DNA of 64,000 nucleotides from Rhynchopus euleeides. Its lineage: Eukaryota > Euglenozoa > Diplonemea > Diplonemida > Diplonemidae. The notes under the pieces were generated by a model, which did not search any database, had not been told where the DNA came from, and saw nothing but the letters and a program-made list of their open reading frames with translations. Location: contig OY723292.1 of NCBI GenBank assembly GCA_963210315.1, forward strand, positions 1,116,001-1,180,000, read 5' to 3'. Below, piece after piece: positions 31,004 through 43,900 of the stretch; positions within the stretch are counted from its first letter, which is position 1, and each line of letters begins with the position of its first letter. The translations under genes were made by a program, and so were the position numbers.

Positions 31004-32450
31004 CCAGCAGCGTGGCATCGCACCCTGATGCGAGCACCTGACACATCGATCTACCACCCACCCGCATAGCTGGGGGTTTGCATCAACATCGACAGCCTGG
31101 TTCTATCGCACCAGAGGTGTCACGTGCTTGTTCGTTCCCTTGTGCTCCTCACTGACGTCACCTTCAGGAGCAGAGTGGGACGTCATCAACACATTAAGGA
31201 AACATACTCAAGGGCGCAGAACGAGTGCAGTGAGACTATACATCGGTGAATTTCCTCTTTTCTTGCAGAACCTCATGCAATGAAGGAGGAGACGGAACAC
31301 AAGGTAAGGACGTGCAAATATTGCCAAGGCTGCGTTGTCTAGGAGTGCCGCATAGCTGAGCCGCATCCCACCTCATCACAGGTCGGGGTGTGCGTGTTTC
31401 TCCACAACAGCAGATTATCTCTATTATCCCCATTCCCACACCCGCTTTTCGTGACATGTGTCTGGCGTGTTGCGTTTTTCGTTGTCTTTTCTCGGTGAAT
31501 GCTGCTGTCCGAACCGCAGTGGTATTTCACGACTTTGCGAGAGCGAAGTCACAGTGTAGCAAATGTACATCGTTGCATCCCCTCTCCCACCATCTTTCGT
31601 TCTTCAGCGGCTATTCCGCGTTCTTTCCAACGTGTAGTCGCGAAGATTACGTCTCAATATCAGCAGACGCAATCCGGCTTCTAGTGTGTGTGTGTCACCC
31701 CTTCTTTTACAGCGCAACGAGGAACCGTGTGGTGTCACGTAGAGCAGGAGTAGGATAGCGGGCCCGGTTCTCACGGAGTGAACTCTAGGGGACACACCGT
31801 GATGCCTGCATGCTCACCCAAAACTACAATACAGATTTGTGTGATTTGTTGCTTCATCAGTACCGTGACGCCACGGGACACCAGCAAAGGCTCCAATAGG
31901 TGCCGAGTATCTGGTCGATTGCTGTCAGGGTTAATGACTTGTGTTGTGTTCTTTGTTGTCCCAAAGGTGCCTGCCTGTCAGTGCACATGCAGTAAACTGA
32001 CTGCTACAACGAGTGCTCTTATGCGGAGGAGCGAGTTGCGACACTGATTGGAAGGGTGTTCAAGCGTGCAGAAGAGTGATTCAGCAACGCAGTAACCAAA
32101 TCCATCTGATTTTGATAAGACTGTAGTGCACAACGAGGGCGGGCGGGTACAACGTTATTAAAAAGGACCCCTCTGTACGTGTTGCGCGTGTTGTCGCTAA
32201 TTGTGTCGAGGGTGAACCGCGCCTCTCCTCCGTGAGTACAACGTCTTTCTGTAAAATTTGGCCCACCCCCTCCCTCCCCCGCCCCTCCCCACTCCCCTTT
32301 GATACCATGTAGTCTGGGGTGTTCAGGTGGTTGGGAAAGGTAAGGGAAACACGGCTTTTCTCCGAAAAGCCGAAAAGGCACGAAAAATCACGAAAAATCA
32401 CAAATCTATGAAATCGGGCTCTTTGTGGAGTTGTGATTTTTTGCGATTTT
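31004..32450. other. intergenic with a remnant repeat at about 31268-31460
   Basis: No gene is seen. 31268-31460 (CCTCATGCAATGAAGGAGGA ...) is related to 5611-5800. 31340-31800 gives short overlapping frames only. Confidence 0.4.
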
Positions 32451-32454
32451 TTGC

Positions 32455-32722
32455 GAAATTTTGAGAAATTTTGAGAAATTTTGAGAAATTTTGAGAAATT
32501 TTGAGAAATTTTGACCACGTGGCGCTGTCCTTGGCAGGACTTTGAAAGTGCCGCCTTGATATCCTTGTTGGATAGAACCCTCATATCACACCCTCAATCA
32601 GCTGACGAAATTTTGAGAATTTTTGAGAAATTTTGAGAAATTTTGAGAATTTTTGAGAATTTTTGAGAATTTTTGAGAATTTTTGAGAATTTTTGAGAAT
32701 TTTTGAGAATTTTTGAGAATTT
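32455..32722. repeat. TTTTGAGAAA / TTTTTGAGAA microsatellite tracts
   Basis: 32455-32514 is a 10-11-bp repeat TTTTGAGAAA. After an 80-bp interruption, 32609-32720 is TTTTTGAGAA repeated about ten times. A short related tract (TTTTTTGCGA) is at 33254-33316, and another at 34703-34735. Confidence 0.85.
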
Positions 32723-34706
32723 TTTTTTTGGTGGGCCGGTTTTTTTGTGGGCCGGTTTTTCCTAGGGGGGATGAGGATGAGTCCTCCGGATGTCCTGTTG
32801 TCCTATGGCTGCTTGGTGGGGCTAGCGCAGCAGGTTCTTCTTTTGCTTCACCGGCTCTTCGCTTGAGTCCTCCGGACACCCCCCCCCCCCCTTTCCCGTT
32901 TGGTCCCAGCCAAAACCCGATTTTTTCCAGCCAAGAGCCAGACGTTCACTACCGTGGCCTCCGGCGGCTGGGGGGCTCCGCCCCCCAGACCCCCCATGTA
33001 GCGTGTGCCTGTCTAGTACCCAAGCCCTTGTGCTTATATGGCCGTGGCTTCGGAACACATGTTCCAAAAGCCATTACGGGATATCATGGGGGTGCCTGCG
33101 CATCCTGTCGTACTGTGGCTGCTTGGTAGGGCTAGCACTTCGGAACCGTGTCATTGGGACCTGTGGTCCGGCATATGGACTCAGCAAACTGTCCACAAAC
33201 CACCATTGAGGCCAACAAGGCCCTCTCGGTGGCCTGACGCAGCCGGGCCTTCCGCGATTTTTTGCGATTTTTTGCATCACACCCTCAATCAGCTGACGAT
33301 TTTTTGCGATTTTTTGTCCCCCGGGTACACAGACAACCGGCGGGCTCGGCAAATCAACAAAGGTGCTTTCATCAAAGCGCACTGCCCAGTCGTCGCAGTC
33401 TGAACCTGGATTCACCTTCCTGCCCCCTCATGTCCCATCTGCCGCAAAGAGAGAGGCGGATGCCCTTGGCGCGCCCGACATCCCGCCACCGGGAAAAACG
33501 CCTGCAACTTGCGCAACGGTTAGCGCCTTGGACGTCCGGCCTTTCCCAGGCTTACTTCCCCTACCCCTCTGCAAGGGTACTCATTGCCCCTCGTTCCTCT
33601 CACCCCGCCCCCTGGGCGCCCCTGTTTCGAAAACAAAGGCCGTTGGGCAATCTGACTCGAAACCTCCAGCAGTGGCTACCGGCTTCCTGTTTGATGCGCC
33701 AAGCAGGCCACTCACTACAGCTAAAGTCAAGGCATGGAGGTGGTTACTTCCCCCTTGCGCGATTGATCCCATTCCCCACAAGGTTCGTCTGTCGAAGATC
33801 CATCGGCAGAAACGTTTCCGAGCCCGGGCTTTCCCTTTTGACCCCCCCCGCCAGATCAGGCGTTCATCAGACTTCCTTCCCAGTAAGTGGAAGGTCCCGC
33901 GCTATTTTCAACGCGCGGCCGAGGTATCACCCTCCGAGCTTCATTCGGTGGAGCCTCCGACCTTCAGTGTTCACGTGCCTTTCCCTATTTTAACAAAAGA
34001 AAGGAGCAGATCGCGCCCGTGTGGTGTGACTTAGTAAATGACTTGGATAGCGTATCAGTTCTCGTGCGTCGTCTTTCGTAGACGTTCTGTACGATGCGGA
34101 TCCGCTAATCCAACATAGCAAACGATTTTTTGTGAAATTTTGTGAAATTTTGAGAAAATTTGAGGTCCTGGGCAAGACGTTAAACTACCTGGGAGGGCTT
34201 CCCCAGACCATGACGGGTGCTTGCACCAGGAGTTTGAAACAGCCACTCATGCCTTGCGATGCTCAAGTGCCTGCTGGACCCCTATGTCCTTCAGGCCCCA
34301 AAGCAGGCAACGATATGGGAGCAACCTAACGGGGGAGGTGAAGAGGGCACGGGTCTTAGCCTGATGACACACTGCAACCTCAAGGTGACTGGCGACACCT
34401 CTCCCACAGTCTGCGGCGACTCTGCCGTGGCGACAAGGCTTCCTGTCATGGGAGATCGCTGCGTGGATCAACGTGGCACCACCCGTGTGCTCGGCAGGTT
34501 GTTTCGGCACCTGTTTTCTCCGTGTCATGCTTTTCGTGAGCGTGTCAGGGATGTTGGCACACGCTGGGGAGGGTTCACATGATGACATAACATATATCAG
34601 AAGCACACACCCACGTGGCGCTGTCCTTGGCAGGACTTTGAAAGTGCCGCCTTGATATCCTTGTTGGATAGAACCCTCATATCACACCCTCAATCAGCTG
34701 ACGAAA
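32515..34706 (+). other. 2.2-kb segment bounded by 96-bp direct repeats
   Basis: 32515-32610 and 34611-34706 are essentially identical (CCACGTGGCGCTGTCCTTGG ... CAATCAGCTGACG). The last 24 bp occur a third time at 33276-33299. Inside lie one GC-hairpin repeat (32945-32995) and a duplicated GGCTGCTTGGTGGGGCTAGC-like word (32807, 33117). An open frame at 33363-34034 (about 223 codons) ends SRPCGVT. It contains no methionine after its GTG start, has no recognised domain and is less GC-rich than the true genes. It may be a remnant of an element ORF; I do not call it a gene. The repeats may be LTR-like ends, or the segment a tandem-duplication scar. Confidence 0.4.
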
Positions 34707-34906
34707 ATTTGAGAAATTTTGAGAAATTTTTTTTTAGCAAAAATATGTCCAAGGAATTTTGGAGGATACCGAAAGTTGCCCGACCCCCTGAACACCCCAT
34801 AGTCTTCTCCAGCGACGAATAGTCGTAGGCAACGGGCTCAGTTGCTGCGGACACACCACCCGTGCTTCCCTTTCACAGGCATCTGATCAGCTGGCCTGTC
34901 GGGGCC

Positions 34907-37900
34907 ATGGCGGACGAAGAGTTCGTAGATGTGACTCATCAAGATGGGTCTGAGCGTCGCAAGGATGTGGACGGGGCTGCATACACCAAGGCCGAGTTCA
35001 TTGAGTTCTACGGGGACGAAGGGGAGGAGAAGTGGGACCAGGCGGTGCCTACCGAAGACGAGCCCCAGCTCACCCCGATGACCAGCGCTTTCGGCCAGTC
35101 GGGGACGTTTAACTTCACCGGAAGCTCAACAGCATCTGCCGGGGCGACCTTCACAGGCTTCGACGCGCCGGTGAAGCAGGCGGAGCCGGCGGCGCTGCCT
35201 GTCTTCGGGGAATCGACGCTGCCAGTTGCAAAGTCTGGCGGGCTGCCCACCTTCGGGAAGGCAGACGACGAGGACGAGGGGGAGGATGGGACCAGCGGTG
35301 GTGTGCATGTGGCGGAGACGGTCGTGAAGAAGGTGGAAGGAAACATCATGTGGTGTTGCACGAAGTGCGGCACCCCGAAGCCGACCCTGGTGGGTGAGCA
35401 CTTGCTGAAGAAGTCGAGCGTGTCGTCGCAGTGCGGTTCGAAGACATGCAACCACAAGAAGCGCATGTTTGAGCAGCGCGATGTCAGCAAGAAGAAGGAC
35501 AAGGATGCGCCCGCTGCTGCACCTGCCGCTGCGCCTGCAGCAGAGAAGCCTGCTGCTGCTGCCGCACCTGCGACCCCCCCTGCGGCAGAGAAGCCTGCTG
35601 CTGCTGCTGCTGCCCCTGTGACAAACCCGTTCGACGTGAAGACAACGGGTGGCTTCACATCAACCGACAACCCCTTCTCAGCTGCACCCAAGGCGAACCC
35701 CTTCGGGGCACCCGCCGCACCCGCCGCTGCATCCTCCAACCCCTTCGGCTCTGCGTCGGTGCCTGGCGAGGGTGGTGGTGGTGGCTTCTTCAGCAGCACG
35801 GGGACAGCCGTGGCGAACCCCTTTGCAAAGGGGTTCAGCACGACGGATGACAAGACGCCGGAAGTGTCCAACCCGTTTGCAGCAACGCCCAAGCCTGCCG
35901 CCGACGCAACAGACAGCCCTGCTGCGGTGAAGGAGGTCAAGGTGTTCGAGAAGTCCGCTGCGCCCAGCACACCTGCTAAGAAGAGCGAAGTGGAGAAGCG
36001 CCTTGACGGCGGGCAGGCCTACGACATGGAGGGCTTCAAGACCTACTACGGGGATGATTGGGAGGAGGTGTGGGACACGGCGGAGCCCGCGCCGTCCGCA
36101 GATGGTGACGCGTCGCCTGCACCCGAGAAGGCAGCATCCAGCACGCCAGCTGCTGCTGTCACATCGCCTTTCGGTGGCGCGACGGGGAACGTCTTCCAGG
36201 CACCCAGCCAGACGGTGCCGTTCAGCAGCTCGTTCCCTGCCTTCGGGACCCCGACCCCAGCAAGCACAGACGCAGGCGCGGCATTTGCGTTCAGCCCCCA
36301 GTCGCCCAGCAGCCCGGCGGATGAGGCCAGCGGCGGTGTGCACGTGGCGGAGACGGTCGTGAAGAAGGTGGAGGGGAGCGTCATGTGGTGCTGCACGAAG
36401 TGCGGCACCCCGAAGCCGACCCTGGTGGGTGAGCACTTGCTGAAGAAGTCGAGCGTGTCGTCGCAGTGCGGTTCGAAGACATGCAACCACAAGAAGCGTA
36501 TGTTTGAGCAGCGCGATGTCAGCAAGAAGAAGGACAAGGATGCGCCCGCCGCTGCACCTGCTGCCGCACCTGCGGCAGAGAAGCCTGCTGCTGCTGCTGC
36601 CCCTGTGACAAACCCGTTCGACGTGAAGACAACGGGCGGCTTCACATCAACCGACAACCCCTTCTCAGCTGCACCCAAGGCGAACCCCTTCGGGGCACCC
36701 GCCGCACCCGCCGCTGCATCCTCCAACCCCTTCGGCACGGCGTCGGTGCCTGGCGAGGGTGGTGGTGGTGGCTTCTTCAGCAGCACGGGGACAGCTGTGG
36801 CGAACCCCTTTGCACAGGGGTTCACCAGCAAGCCTGACACGGCAGCTCCCGTCGAGCCCGCCCCACAGATGCCGGGCTTGGTGCCGATGGAGGAGATCTC
36901 GAACGAGCCGATGCCGAAGGGGGGCCTCTTTGCCAACATCAGCACGACGTTCTCATCCCCTGCTCAGCCCAGTTCGTTCACCTTCAAGCAGGCGCAGAAG
37001 AACAACGAGGCAATGGGGACTGCGGCGACGTCAGGGTTTGGTTTCCCATGTATGTTGCCCGAGCGGTTGAACCCAGCGGCCCCTTTGCTGGCTGCAGTAT
37101 ATTACTCTTTGTCGGTTCGGCGGAGCCAACTGGGGAAACTTTCTGTGCCTTTTTCCGGGTCTTGCGATCCCACTCAACAACACTTCATCATCCCGGGGGG
37201 AGTGGTGTACACAAAGAGTGGAGTCTGTGTTCCAACAAAGCAACCTTTATTTTTTTTGGCGGATTTTAATTGGCCCTGTTGTCTCGTTTTGCTATCGCTT
37301 CACGATCCAGCGGGGGGGGGGCACCACCACCTCTCCCACCACCAATTGCACAGCTTCCGCACCTGCTTCGGCCCCTAAAGCTACTTCGCCCGAGGCCAAG
37401 CCGAAGCCTGCCACGAAGCCTGCCACACCTGCGGCAGTGGTTGCAGAGAATCCTGTTGCCAAGGCGAAGCCCGGTGTGCTGATCCACCCGAAGCTGCCTC
37501 CTGCGTTCAGCCCGAAGATGGTATGCCTTGTGCCGTGCCCAGCTGCTCTTCAGCCGCCCCTCTGCTCGTATCCCCTCTGGGTGCCGCTCGAGGGAGCAGC
37601 GGAGGGGCGGTTGTCGGCTGCAGTATATGATTTGCTGCTTCCGTTTTTATGATGTGTTAGTGGTTCACCTCACATGCACTGCTGGATGCATGGGGAGGGG
37701 GGGCTGTGTGCGTTCATCAACGCAAACAAAACCCCGTTCTCGCTTTTATGATTTCACCTGTCGCCTTCTTCATGGATGCGCCGCACGGGCCTGCCCCGCC
37801 GCATCACCCGCCACTCCAAACTATCACTCAAACCAACAAACATACATCCTCACCTGTGCAGAAAGAGCGCCATGGGGTCGGCTACATCTCCCACATGGGG

Positions 37901-40900
37901 GTGCAGGCGTTGGTGCACCCGAAGCTTCCCAGCGGTTTCACGCGCGCTGTCATGAACGCAAAGGTATGGCATTGTGGTTTGCAGCCTCGAGGGGGAATAG
38001 GGGGAGGAGGGGGGGGTGGGGTCCGAAAAAGGATTTGATGCTGCACGAGTTGCCTCTCACCCGGTTGGATTCCTTTTCACGTTATATTTCCAATTGCTAG
38101 GTTTCTTTTGGGGTGTGGGAGTGTATTGTCAGTATGCGTGTAAGTGTAGGTGAGCAAAACATTGCACTCACATCAGCCCTTTTTTTAGATCTGAACTCTT
38201 TCCGTGAGCACGGTGCGTTTGTCACAAATCGCCAAACCCGAGTGAGAGATATCTCTGTTGGTTGGTTGTAGCAGCGAAACCTCTTTTCATATTGCACACT
38301 TCTTTGATGCAAGGTGGCTGTCCCAACCCAACCCATTGACCCTTTGCCCCCCTCTACAGAAGGGGCAGTATATCACGTCGGAGATGCTCGGCCTCGGTGG
38401 TGGGCGGGCAGCTGCCCCTACTGACCCTGACGCCTACGACCTGGACCGGGCTGGCGCGTGGCGCTGCGAGAAGTGCCACGAGGTTAAGGAGTTCAAGAAA
38501 ACCGACCATCTGATCGGGAAGAAGAGTGTGAAGAGCACCTGCGAGGAATGCGGCAAGAAGGGCGACATCAAGTGGGTTCCCGAGGGCAAGGGCCCGAAGG
38601 TATGGCTCCAGATCGACGCGAGGGCTTGGGGGGCGTGGTGGGGTGGGTGGGGGCAGGGGGGTTGTGAGAAGCAGCCGTCTTTGGGCCTGTTTCCAACGAG
38701 GCTAGCCATCAGCACCCGCTTCGCAAAGTGTTGGGTGTGGGGTCCTGCCCAAAAGGCTGCCCCGTATCGCCAATTGTTTTGCCACGCTTCCACAGGGCGC
38801 GAAGGAGTTCTCTGCGTTCAGCTTCACGCCGCAGACGCAGGCCACAACGGCCTTCAGCGTGACGGGGTTCTCCGCTGCGACCGGGGCTGCGACAGGGGCG
38901 GCCACCTTCGGGACAGACAGCGGTTTCTCTTGGGGTGCGACGGCATCCAGCAGCTCCGGGTTCGGGAACGGCTCCGGTTTCGGTGGCGGTGGCTTTGACA
39001 GCAGCGCTTTCGGCAATGGTTTCGGTGGGGCTTCTGGGTTTGGGAGCGGCGGTGGCTTCGGCAGCGCCGGCGGCTTTGGCTCTACTGGTGGGTTCACCGC
39101 AGCTGCCACGCCGGCCAGCACCTCGGGCTTCGGTACGTCTGCGGCGACGTCAAGCCCCTTCGGTGCTGCAGCCTCCTCCAGCGCTGCCACAACGACTGGC
39201 TTCGGCGCTGCCACAGCCACACCCGCTGTGACGAAAACCGACACACCCAAGGCAGAGAAGGGTGGGCTGTACCGTTCCGACTTGGATGACGGTGTGCCGT
39301 TCGAGCCTGGCACTGCAGGGGAATGGCTGTGCCTGAAGTGCAAACAGCCGAAGGTGATGAAGGCTGCCCCTGAGCGTCTGAGCGGCAAGGTGTCTCTGTC
39401 GAGTGAGTGTGCCAACTGCAAGAAGTCGGTCAACTTCCGGTGGACCCCTGCAGGTACCGGAACAGCGGCGAAGGCAGCACCCGCGGCCGCACCGGCACCG
39501 GCTGCCGCACCTGCCTTTGGTGCACCTGCATTTGGTGCGACGACAGCAGCTACCACAAACCCCTTCGGCAGCACCACAGCACCTGCTTTCGGAGCGACGT
39601 CACAGGCATCCACGGGCTTCGGGGCGTTTGGCCAGACAGGGGGCGCCACAAGCAACCCCTTTGCTGCTGGCTTCGGTAGCACTACGTCGGCGTCAAGCCC
39701 CTTCGGTGCTGCAGCCTCCTCCAGCGCTGCCACAACGACTGGCTTCGGTGCTGCCACAGCCACACCCGCTGTGACGAAAACCGACACACCCAAGGCAGAG
39801 AAGGGTGGGCTGTACCGTTCCGACTTGGATGACGGTGTGCCGTTCGAGCCCGGCACTGCAGGCGACTGGCTGTGCCTGAAGTGCAAACAGCCGAAGGTGA
39901 TGAAGGCTGCCCCTGAGCGTCTGAGCGGCAAGGTGTCTCTGTCGAGTGAGTGCGCCAACTGCAAGAAGTCGGTCAACTTCCGGTGGACCCCTGCAGGTAC
40001 CGGAACAGCGGCGAAGGCGGCACCCGCGGCCGCACCGGCACCGGCTGCCGCACCTGCCTTTGGTGCACCTGCATTTGGTGCGACGACAGCAGCTACGGCA
40101 AGCCCCTTCGGCAGCACGGCACCTGCCTTTGGCGCGACGTCATCCACGGGCTTCGGGGCGTTTGGCCAGACAGGCGCCACAACCACCGCCGGGCTCTCTT
40201 CCACCACCACCGCCACTACCACCGCCGCAGCACCTTTCGGTGCGTCCAACACCATCACGTCCACTGCGAAGAGCACGGCCTCCACCCCTGGGTTCACCAT
40301 CACTTCGACGCTGCCAGGATCGAACCCATTTGCCCCAAAGACACAGACACCGTCCACCAAGCCAGCAACACCAGCAGCCCCGGCCGCTGCGACACCCGCA
40401 AGCTTGCCGGCCGCAACGCCCGCCGCCACACCCAGCAAGCCTGCAGCAGCCGCCACACCGGCAGCCGCGGCAACACCGAAGCAGCAGGCACCCGCACCCC
40501 AGGCGGATGCATCCCAGCTGTTCCCTTTTGCTGAGCTGGCCGCTGCTATGAAGGTGCAGACGGAGCAGATGTCGAAGCTGCAGCGCCGTGTCGACCATGT
40601 CGAGAAGAGCCGCCGCCACGAGCGTGAGCGGAGGCGCGAGGAGCGCGAGAAGCACACCGAGCTGCTGAGGCTGCTGCAGCAGCAGCTGAGGGAGCAGAAC
40701 TCCCTGGCTGTCCGCCAGGCCGACCAGCTGAGCCGCCAGAACATGGAGCTGCGCGAGGCACAGCAGAAGGTCGTGGTGCAGCACAAGCACGCTGCGGAGA
40801 GGGTGCAGCCGCCCATCCGCTCCATCGCACTCCCCTCCGACCCCCGCGAGCGCATCGAGCGCATCGAGGCTGAGTGCAAGCTCATCGAGGACACGCTGTG

Positions 40901-43900
40901 GCGCGGCCTCACTGCCGCACGCACCTTCACCGCCACCATGCGTGCCGTCGAGTCCTACTCGCAGACGGTGCTCGGGTTGACGGCACGCCTGCGCGAGCGC
41001 CTCGATGCCACGCAGGCCACCCTCCAGCAGATGACGGTTGCGGGGCGGCAGCAGCGCGGTGCGGCTGAGGCCGACCTGGACAGTGCTGATAGGCAGCTTG
41101 CCGCGCTGCGCTCCATGCTGCCGCAGGACAACGACGAGTTTGTGGCGTCTGGCCTGCTTCAGGTGAAGACCACTGTGGGCACCATGGTGAACCACGTGCG
41201 CGCTCTCATCGTGTCGGCGGAGTACCGTGCACAGGGCAAGGCCCCCGTCGCCGCCCTCGAAGTGCCCCCGGTGCAGTCCGCCGCCACGCTCGCAGGGGCG
41301 ACGCGCCCGCAGTGGCAGACTGTGTTCTCCCCCTCGCAGGCCACACCCAGCGAGGGTGTTGCCCGCAAGCTTTCCATGGGGAGCCGCCAGCAGCCCACCG
41401 CAGAGACGCCTGAATCCGCAGTGCAGAGTATGTGTTGGTAGCGTTGGGGTGGGGTGGGGTGGGGTGGGGTGGGGTGGGGTGGTGACACAGTGTGTTGTGT
41501 GTTGCGTGTATGCATGGCTGTGTGTGTGTGTGTGTGATGCCGCCCCTTCACAGACACCCCTGGGGCCACCCCTGCGCGCAAGGGGTACACGTCGGTGGAC
41601 TTCGGCACCTCGCGTGTCAGGCCGGAGGTGGAGGACTTGCTGCGGCAGACAGGCACAGAGGCACAGGCCGGGCTTCTTGCCGCGCATGATATCTGCGACC
41701 TCGAGACTCTGAAGCGCTGCAAGCAGAAGGACCTGGAGCGCATCGGGTTCAACCTTGGGCAGGTATGTGGTGCAGGCATCTCAGCCAATTGGCGGCAACC
41801 TCTCACCCTCACAGGCACTGCGGCTGATCACGCGCTTGCACCCGCGCCCTAGTCTGCGGAGCGAGATCGAGGCAGACCTGCGGGCCGAGGCGCCGAAGGC
41901 GGACGCAACCCCCGCAAAGCCTGCAGCGAAGGCACCTCCAGCGGGGTTTGGCATCGCGAAGCCTGCGGAGTCGCCCGCACCTGCCTTCGGTGGCCCTGCC
42001 AGCAGTGCAGCGGCTGGCGGCCTCGGGTTTGGTGCCACAACAGCGTCGAGCAGCTCCGCGGGGTTCGGGGGCGGGTTCGGTGCGTCGAGTTCGGCGAGTG
42101 CCAGCGCTAGCTTCGCAGCGAGCAGCTCTGCTGCCAGCACGGCAGGCGGCTTCGGCGTGAAGCCCGCGGCAAGCAAGCCTGCAGAGCCTGCTGCGTTCGG
42201 CGCCACAAAGCCTGCGAAGTCTCCAGCAGCCGCGTTTGGTGCGAGCTCCGCATCGTCGAGTGCTTCTGGTGCATTCAGCTTTGGTGGCAGCAGCAGCTCC
42301 ACCACGACAGCTGCAGCGTCATCCAGCTCTACCGGGTTGGGGGGTTTCGGCGCGTCGTCCAGCGCCGCCGGGTTCAGTGGTGGGTTTGCTGCCACGACGA
42401 GCAGCTCTGCCAGCACGACGGGTGGCTTCAGCGTGAAGGCATCGGCAAGCAAGCCCGCAGAGGCTGCCACGAAGCCTGCGGAGTCTGTTTCATTCGGCAC
42501 CCCGAAGCCTGCGGAGTCTGCCGCGTTTGGCGCCACAAAGCCTGCGGAGTCTCCGGCGGCCGCATTTGGTGCCTCGTCGAGCTCTGCCGCATCGGGTGCT
42601 TCTGGCGCCTTCAGCTTCGGTGGCAGCAGCAGCGCCACCACAACAGCCGCAGCATCATCCAGCTCCACCGGGTTTGGGGGTTTCGGCGTGTCGTCCAGCG
42701 CCGCCGGGTTCAGTGGTGGGTTTGCTGCCACCACAGGCACCGACTCTGCCGCAGCAACGCCCAGCAAGCAGACGCCCAAGGTTGAGCCTGTCAGCACCCC
42801 GAAGACCTCGACCCCTTCCGCAGGTGGTGCATTCTCCTTCGGTGCACCGACAAGCAGCACCCCTGCCGCCTCCTCGAGTGCCGATGCAGGCGGTGCATCT
42901 GCTTTTGGCACCCCTGCAGCCGCCTTCGGGACAACGACTGCCGCAGCAGAGACTCCTGCTGCGTTCGGCGCCACAAAGCCTGCGGAGTCTCCCACAGCCA
43001 CATTCGGTGCGACGTCGGGCTCTGCCGCTTCTGCCGCATTCAGCTTTGGTGGCAGCAGCAGCGCCACCACGGCAGCTGCAGCGTCATCCAGCTCTACCGG
43101 GTTTGGGGGCTTCGGCGCTGGGTTCAGTGATGGGTTTGCTGCCACGACGAGCAGCTCTGCTAGCACGGCTGCCGCCGCTGCACCCGCTGCGGCCAGCAAG
43201 CCTGCTGAATCGGCAGCAGCTGCGTTCGGTGTGACGAGCAGCGCCACGGCGTCGGCTCCCGTTGGTTTTGGCACGAGCAGCAGCGCCCCTGCAGGCGCCT
43301 CCGGTGCTGCTGCGGGCGGCGCACTCGCCTTCGGCGCAACGACTGCCGCAGCAGAGGCACCTGCTCCGTTCGGCGCCACGAAGCCTGCGGAGCCTGCAGC
43401 AACTGCGTTCGGCGTGTCGAGCAGCGCTTCAGCCGCATTCGCATTCGGCGGCAGCAGCAGCGCCGCCGCCACAGCCGCCCCTACCTTCGGCGCAACACCT
43501 GCCGGGTCGAGCGCGGCGGCTGCACCTGCGCCGTTCGGCGCCGCGCCTGCCTCCTCCTCGCAGGCCTTCGGCGCCACCACGGCCGCTGCACAGCCTGCTG
43601 CCACCTTTGCCGCCACCCCGGCACCGGCCGCCGCACAGACGGGGTTCCCCCCGCAGCAGCCCGCGGCTGCTCCCTTCGGCGCGCCGCAGTCCAGCGGCGG
43701 GTTCTTCGGGGGCGGTGCTGCGCCTGCCGCCGCACCTGCTGCCGCGCCCGCCGCTGCACCTGCAGCTGCCGCGGCGCCTGCCTCCAACCCCTTCGCACCG
43801 GGGTTCGCTGGGGGCCAGCAGCAGCCCGCTGCCACATGGGGGCAGCCGTCGTCGGCTGCATTCGGTGGTGGCGGTGGCGGTGCCTTCGGACAGCCGCCGC

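Noticed and set aside
33363..34034. 223-codon open frame
   Set aside because: No ATG anywhere in the frame, no family recognised; described within the direct-repeat segment instead.
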